Source: Hypericum androsaemum
Taxonomy: Eukaryota; Streptophyta; Magnoliopsida; Malpighiales; Hypericaceae
Length of the DNA stretch: 64,000 nucleotides
Assembly: GCA_963995505.1 (NCBI GenBank)
Contig: OZ023182.1
Location: forward strand, 4,022,707 to 4,086,706
Direction: 5' to 3'
Both the position numbers and the translations under genes were made by a program. Positions 57,900-64,000 of the stretch are shown here, piece after piece (position 1 is the first letter of the stretch; each line of letters begins with the position of its first letter). The notes under the pieces are model-generated. The model did no database searches. It saw only the letters and a program-made list of their open reading frames with translations, and was not told the DNA's origin.

Positions 57900-60049
57900 G
57901 ATGTGCCGGTGTTTTTAAACAACGACACATCACAATGACACACCAGATAAAAAAAAATTTATTGCTTAAAAAAATTCCTCCCAAATATCATAGCTTAAAA
58001 AAAATTCTTTTGGACATAAATTTATTGCACTTCCATTTTTATATTTGCTGTAAATTGTTATACCCTTGACCATTGTTTTAGGTGATTGCAAAGATTGCCA
58101 TACTCTAAAACAAAACAAAAAAATTTCTAGTACACTTGCCAATTATTGTACAAGGAGACAATTATTGTTGTAGGTGAAATATACCAAATAATTCTGAACA
58201 ATAGCGAACCCTAATTAAAGAGATGAATTTTTTGCTAGTATCTTGTTTATTCTTAGAAATTGAACTCAATTTTCAAAAGAAAATTCCAGTAGCAACTTAG
58301 ACGGACTCTATTCTTACATTGATATTTCTTAATCCGCATAATGCTTGTATATTGGAAGTTGCTTCTTAGATTTACATGGCAGGTGTCCTACTAATTTGCG
58401 GGACGATCTTGTCGTTGCTTTTCTAGGTGGCAACATATATTCTTTTTAGTCGGATAAGTGGCAACACATTAGAATACCGAAGAGGACCAATTGTACGATA
58501 ATGCAACATTCTAATTCTAAAGAATAACTGTTACCTCATTGCCTCACAACACAATTGAAAAGAGGTGAAGTTAAATTGGGTTCTCGACCAGCTCCAATAA
58601 CAGCTTTGTTTTGTTTGGTGCAATCATGTGGAGCTTATGAGAATAAAGAAGTCGTGCTGTTTTCCAAGTTACGAATTGCAATCTGAAATTTTTTCGGTAT
58701 TCTAACTTCTTGAGAATTCGCGAATGGATGTTTTGGTCGGGCATGGCTCAACTTTTTGGAGGTGAAGACCTCACCCTTCATCTGGAATCATTCAGGGATG
58801 TGGTCTGCTAGTTTGTGTAGTTGTGGGGGTGGCCATGTATGTGGATTGTAACAGGGGCTCTGCGGGTGTTGTGAGGTTACTAGTGTACATTACATTTGTA
58901 AAATTTGAAACAAGATTTTCACGAATTGAAGTCTCTTACTAACTCGCATTAGTCTCTGATGCAGCAATAATCGGACAGCATAAAGACAGAATTAGTAGAG
59001 CCATTTGAATCAATTTATAAGGACCCAAATAGCTAGAACGACCAGAAAATGGCAGCAACTACTTCATTCTTGAGCTGCTGGTAACAAACCAAGTTATCTG
59101 CAGAAGACAAAGAACAGAGAGCCAATGTGGAGGTGACTCCGGTTCGCGAAATTGACAAGGCAATTGTGTATTTCTCTAGACCTAAGAGGAGTAACATGGG
59201 GCCATAAACCCGTTTATGCACTTGTGTTATATGTTAGAATCTTCATATCCAACCCAAAACCTTAAGGCAATGGGTTGGTGGATTTTTCACACTTATAAAC
59301 TTACCCCACACTCGTGTTTTAACCGATGTAGGATTCTCAACATGTTACACTCCCTAGCATCTTCCCAAGAGAAGAAAGGAAGCCTCAACAAAATGTCCAG
59401 ACGAAATCAGCAATCAAACTAGAGACATTTTACAATTGGGGAAGTTAAGACCAATGAAACAATAAATTGAATCCCCTGGATGCTTGCTAACCAAATCAGT
59501 TCTGCAATTTTCTTTTCTTCGTTGTCGAGTGCATCAAGTTGCTGATCCGCTATAAGTATGCTCCTAAGATCATCAGGCTTGAGGAAACATGGTATGAGCA
59601 AATGAAATCATCAAACTTGACACTAGTAATAGACCAATTATCTGATCACAAACTTGGGACAAGGTTTCATTTCATCAGACTAACAAACTATTACCATCCT
59701 GATCAACTATTTGTTCCCGTCTTTTCTAGCCAGCCTCGAGCTTTAACCAATCATAAACCGATGGCGAAATGCTATTTCAACTCACCACCTACCTCTTCTA
59801 CATCAAGAACCAAGAAATCAGAGTTATGAATAGTGCAGCAATTGGAATTGCCTTTACAATTATTGGGTCAAGAAAAGTGGCTTAAACAGAAAGAGTTGAA
59901 GCATCCACCTTCGTTTTCTATAGATACATCATATTCTGATATAAAGATTGGAAATTTAGATACCCTTTCAAGGATAAACTAAAACCCACAAGCAAGAAAA
60001 TAAAAAATAAAAAAGAAAGCAAAAAAATATATATAGCATTGATCAAATA
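57900..60049. other. Intergenic stretch, no gene I can support
   Basis: Mixed composition. A segment at 59232-59342 opens TGTTAGAATC and closes GATTCTCAACA, recalling small LTR or TRIM pieces, without a target duplication. Minus-strand frames at 59601-59419 (PDDLRSILIADQQLDALDNE) and 59221-59033 look somewhat protein-like and could be decayed exons, but I could not link them. Confidence 0.4.
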
Positions 60050-60403
60050 TCATCCCCGCCATCCATAAACCACATGAGTGTACCTATCCTTAAGCCACCT
60101 GAAGCTCTTCCTGAAGGTCCCTTTGACTTTCCCTTCAACGCTGTACATCTTATAGCTAGCAACCCTCTTCTTCCTCTTGAACTCCGGGTCACCCACCCCC
60201 CAGTTCTTCGAAGTCGACCCAGATGCGGTTTTCCCATTCTCGAGCTTAAAGTCTCTGTCTTTGCCCATCTGGGTCTGAGCATAGGAAGCACTGTAAGACC
60301 TCATGTGGTGGTCATAGGAAGCACCCGGAGGAGGCGGGAGCCTTGGTGGGCCATAGGAGTGGTTAACGTTGAACGATCTTGATCTGTTGAAATCTTCCAT
60401 CAT
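60050..60403 (-). CDS. DUF3511 family protein
   Basis: A single exon of 117 aa on the minus strand. The C-terminal half carries the DUF3511 signature: GDPEFKRKKRVASYKMYSVE, then GKVKGTFRKSFRWLKDRYT and the terminal VVYGWRG. The N-terminus (MMEDFNRSRSFNVNHSYGPP) is Ser/Pro-rich, as in other members of this small plant-only family. Molecular function is unknown. Length is typical for the family (about 80-130 aa). Either of two adjacent ATGs (60403 or 60400) could be used. Confidence 0.87.
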   Translation of the reverse strand: MMEDFNRSRSFNVNHSYGPPRLPPPPGASYDHHMRSYSASYAQTQMGKDRDFKLENGKTASGSTSKNWGVGDPEFKRKKRVASYKMYSVEGKVKGTFRKSFRWLKDRYTHVVYGWRG

Positions 60404-61434
60404 GGACTAACTAATGGAAGGGATATGTGGGTATGGTTAAAGCTGAGAGCTTTTGATGAGATTAATTAGTTAAAGCAGCTTCTTGACCTCTGCTGGTCTT
60501 GTCTTTAGAGGGAGGGAGAAGAACAAGACAAGGCAAATAAGAGAGAGAGAGAGAGATTATTGATAATGAAAGTTGAAATTGTACAGTGGGGTCCAACAAA
60601 GGAATGCCAGGGCTGGCTGGTTTTGAATTTTGTGGTTGGTGTTTTGTTTTCTGTCCAAGCATTTTTTTTTAATTACAGGTTATTGTTTCTTTGAAAAGTA
60701 AAATTTTGATATATTTGTTAGAGTTAGAATCTTAAATTTCCGTACTGTTAAAGCAAAATTACAAGGTATTGTGATACTGACTAGACTACCAGATTTGAAC
60801 GGTATAAATTTTTTGTATGTGACATCATTCTCTCGGGACTAGAACAATATTATATTTTAAATAATCCAAATTTGAGATCTTTTGTTAAATTATAACACTA
60901 AATATTCACTTGTTAAATTCATGTTTTTATTCTCTCTCTGACAAAAGGAAAGGTTTTATTCTCTCTCGATTTGGGACTTTTTAAAAAAGAATATGTGACA
61001 TGCCGTGTATAATGGGTTACCATCATGTGTACGGCGATTATTTTTCTTCTACTATGGTTTTAGAATATTGGGTGTTGTCCTTTCTATATTGCACCGGATT
61101 TTCAGGTTTAAAATGGAACTTTTGGGGGAAGTGTTATTTGGGTTTGAAACATTCCCGATGAGACATTTTATATTTTATTTCTGGAAAATACGTACCATAT
61201 AGAAATTAATACAAGGGAAATGAATGCTAAAAAGTGTTGTTTATTTGGTTCGAAACTATTTGACATTCGGTTCGTTGTCGTCCCCTTGAGTCGCCACCGC
61301 CGTCTAGACTGACCTCCACAGCTGGTCTCTTTTGAAGTCGCCGGTGGTCCCTGGGGAGGATGGTCGTCCCCGACCTCCTCCCCGATCTACTTTGTTTCTT
61401 TCCGCTCAACTTTTATTTTATTACTTTTATGTGA
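60404..61434. other. Promoter side of DUF3511 gene and intergenic DNA
   Basis: 60500-60560 is an (AG)-rich microsatellite stretch, probably in the leader or promoter. The remainder is AT-rich without supported features. Confidence 0.45.
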
Positions 61435-61545
61435 GATTTTTCTAAAATGGGCAAAAAACATACATATTTTTTCTAAATGGGCAAAAAATTGTACATATTT
61501 CCTAAATATGTTGAAAGATTATTTAATATTTTTTATTTGGTCATA
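61435..61545. mobile_element. Partial second copy of the 4231 MITE family
   Basis: GGGCAAAAAACATACATATT, TCTAAATGGGCAAAAAATTG and TTGAAAGATTATTTAATA follow in the same order as the right arm of the 4231-4476 element read in reverse. Only one arm is seen, so it is truncated or its partner has decayed. Confidence 0.6.
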
Positions 61546-62578
61546 GAATAATCTAAATTTATATATATCGATAAATTTAATTGTTATATCGTAAATTTAT
61601 CCCACTACTAAATCATCTGAATTTTTGTACCAAACATAATATAAATAGATTCCAAACTCGGACCTAATTTTTTTGTTTAAATTAAAATAATATTTATTTA
61701 ATTATTCTATGTAACAAAATAAAGTTTTCGATTATAAGGGAAATGTGGAAGAATACAATCACACAAGGGTCAAGTGGACCAGTGCTGTCACCTGTGGTCC
61801 AAAGAGCAAACGAACAAGGCACTGGTGCCAACATTCAATTTTGTAATACACCCGACTGTATTTGTAACTAAAAAGTAAAAACATGGCTACCAGCTGCAAT
61901 GCAATAGAAACCTTTGCACGCTTTTGTTAATTTTTGAGAGATCGACATTCTTAGAAATTGTCTATCTGAAATTTTCCCTTATATCGCAGAACCTGACACA
62001 AAGTTAAATTTCTGACCTTCGAGAGTGGTATGATGGATCAAATCCCAAAAGAAAACTTTTTGCGTCTTGCTGCGCAGGAAATACCCAATTTAATCATAGC
62101 GAAGACAAAGCTTCATAGTCTTTCTGTCTAGGTGCAAGAGATCTATCTAAAATATCTTTTCCATAAAATTCAATTGGTTCCCATTTTCCTTTCCGTATTG
62201 GTTCCCTTTTTCTTTCCTTTCTCCTTTCGTATTTTTTTTTCCTTTTTTATTTTTTGGACTGGTTTCTTCATTCAAATTCAAGAACCAAACTAACGACTGA
62301 TTCAGGTGCATTTTTTCCAAACTTATAGTCGAAACATCAACTAAGAATAGACATCAAAACAATTTCCACGAGGACAACAGCATAGGGCTTTATAAACAAA
62401 ATTTCCATTTAACACTCGAAAGGAACAGAACTCTTGCATTTGTTATAGTGGTAACTGATAGACTATAATTAAGTGCTTGGGCGTCCTAGGAAAATTGGAT
62501 AATATAGAACAGCAAGAGGCCAACAACAAACACAATTGGTTGGTTCTCCAGGTAAAGAGCCGCTTCACCAACTAACCA
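61546..62578. other. Spacer before the eIF4A-like pseudogene
   Basis: AT-rich; no gene was recognised. The part next to 62578 would be the former 3' region of the eIF4A-like copy. Confidence 0.45.
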
Positions 62579-63803
62579 TTACAAAATTGTTTCACCCGGA
62601 CGAAAGATGAGGTCGGCATAATTGGCCGGGAGCTCTTCAACCACTACATTGTATAACTTCTGAATGTCGTGCAGCATTCTATCGTCGTCCTTGGTTATAA
62701 AGTTGACGGCGACTCGCTTTCTCCCAAACCGTCCACCACGACCAATGCGACGAACGTAGTCCTCTGGTTTCGTGGGCATATCATAGTTGATAACAAGGGA
62801 TAACTGCTGAACATCAATGCCGCGGGCCAAAGGGTCTGTAGTTATGAGCGAGCGTGAGGAGCCGGACCTAAATTCGCGCATGATAATGTCCCGTGAGTTC
62901 TGGTCCACATCTCCATGAGTAGCAGAGACAGTATGATCTTGGCTGTGCATTTTATCAGTAAGCCAATCTACCTTGCGCCTGGTGTTTACAATTATGACAA
63001 CCTGTGTGATTGCCACAGTCTCATACAGATCGCAGAGTGTCTCAAGCTTCCACTCCTCCTTTTCGACATTGACATAAAATTGCTTTATACCTTCGAGGAT
63101 CAGCTCGTCTTGTTTCACCAAGATCCTCACAGGATTGTTAATAAATTTTGTAGTGATCCCGAGGGCTTCTGGAGTCATTGTCGCAGAGAAAACTCCGACC
63201 TGAATCCTTGGAGGCAGAAGCTGAAAAATGTCATAGATCTGCATAGAAGAAAAGCGGTTAAGAGGAAGAACACCAAAAATTAATGCAAGAGGACACTGCC
63301 ATTGCAAGACAAAATTTCAACAACAGAACTAAAATCCCAAATTTTGAAAGGTATGTACAGAACTAAAAGATAATGGAAATGGCAATTAAAAAAAAAAAAC
63401 CTGGTCCTTGAAACTACTAGATAGCATCGCATCTGCTTCATCCAGTACAAACATTTTGATGTGGTCAGGTCGAAGGGATTGCCTTCTCAACATGTCAAAC
63501 ACCCGACCAGGGGTACCGACAATAACATGAACCCCATCTGATAAAATACGCTGATCTTCTCGGGCACTGGTTCCTCCAACACAAGCATGAACTTTCACAC
63601 CAAGATAATCACCCAGGGCCCGCATAACCTTTTCAATTTGTTGGGCTAGTTCCCGAGTCGGAGCAAGAATCAACGCTTGACATTGACACAATTTACAATC
63701 AAGCTGTTGCAGAACTCCAGTACAAAAAGTAACTGTCTTGTTGGAAGCCCCTTGCAGAAAGGGACAATTCCTCTTTGCTGTATCGCAGAGGGCTTCGCAA
63801 AAC
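62579..63803 (-). pseudogene. eIF4A-like DEAD-box helicase copy lacking the Walker A motif
   Basis: Two exons are visible on the minus strand, 63803-63401 and 63238-62579, joined by a GT-AG intron after FKDQ. The upstream exon starts in the frame for [20 protein letters not shown]. Then about 30 bases covering the expected AQSGTGKT are missing (breakpoints about 63735-63748), which shifts the frame and removes the ATP-binding loop. Beyond it are [57 protein letters not shown] and, in motif [10 protein letters not shown] in place of HRIGRxGR. The end [11 protein letters not shown] runs past the usual stop into IFRPGETIL. The first exon (MAG...) is not in the window. Retained introns rule out a simple retrocopy; this is a decayed duplicate of the translation factor gene. 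Confidence 0.85.
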
Positions 63804-64000
63804 CTTGGAAATTTTTTGGCAGGCATCGTTAGCAAGTGCGTACTAACGACACGTAACAGAGGACAGCAGTAAACCATTCACAGGATAGGGTACTGATAAA
63901 GTATCATGTAAGTGAAAAGATCAAAACATAAACTAGAGCGATCAACTTGTGCAAAAAAGAAGAGAGATCCAGCACAAAGTTAACATGACCAAAAATATCT

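Noticed and set aside
59232..59342. TGTTAGAATC...GATTCTCAACA segment resembling a TRIM or small LTR
   Set aside because: Flanks TTATA and TGTTA do not match; too short to assign.
1..64000. tRNA, rRNA or CRISPR features
   Set aside because: I scanned for tRNA-like arms, conserved rRNA words and regular spacer arrays and found none; the 22-bp repeats are degenerate minisatellites, not CRISPR.

Overview
This is a nuclear window from a flowering plant. Genes have introns with plant-type splice sites, intergenic DNA is AT-rich, and the proteins are plant families (MAX1-type P450, IQD, IQM, PMEI, DUF3511). I cannot place the species or order with confidence. All exon models below were built by reading frames across splice sites and comparing them with remembered family sequences. 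No search was run.

Intact genes, left to right: MAX1/CYP711A cytochrome P450 (6288-8588, +); an IQD6-type calmodulin-binding scaffold (8915-10555, -); an IQM-family protein (29353-31404, -); a mitochondrial coenzyme A carrier (40638-43647, -); a PMEI-like secreted inhibitor (46425-46955, +); a plant membrane-anchored protein of unknown function (48933-49664, -); a NIPA8/9-type magnesium-transporter-like protein (53389-56042, -); and a DUF3511 protein (60050-60403, -). A broken eIF4A copy lies at the right end (62579-63803, -) and a broken PMEI copy at 48084-48500. MAX1, IQD and IQM sit in the same order as I recall for Arabidopsis At2g26170, At2g26180 and At2g26190, so this looks like an old conserved block opened up by transposons.

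The rest is dominated by Mutator-like elements (MULEs), most of which can be delimited to the base by target duplications of about 9 bp. (a) A 10.7-kb element (14851-25574) carries a ULP1-protease-like gene (+) and a FAR1/SWIM-type transposase (-), convergent and both broken. (b) A 3.75-kb internally deleted relative with matching ends lies at 36328-40081. (c) Two Pack-MULE-like elements with long inverted ends carry host gene pieces: an ARM-repeat gene (1764-3635) and COG2 (50206-51484). (d) Three small non-autonomous elements lie at 4231-4476, 32921-33290 and 52142-52877. A copia-type solo LTR (12438-13139) has a perfect 5-bp target duplication.

The most unusual structure is a degenerate ~22-bp minisatellite with core TGATATTGGTTT that fills the introns and spacers of both ULP-type MULEs. 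It points in the sense direction of each gene, so its orientation flips once inside each element. Other notable points are an upstream ORF whose stop overlaps the MAX1 start codon, and GC-AG introns in MAX1 and in the mitochondrial carrier.
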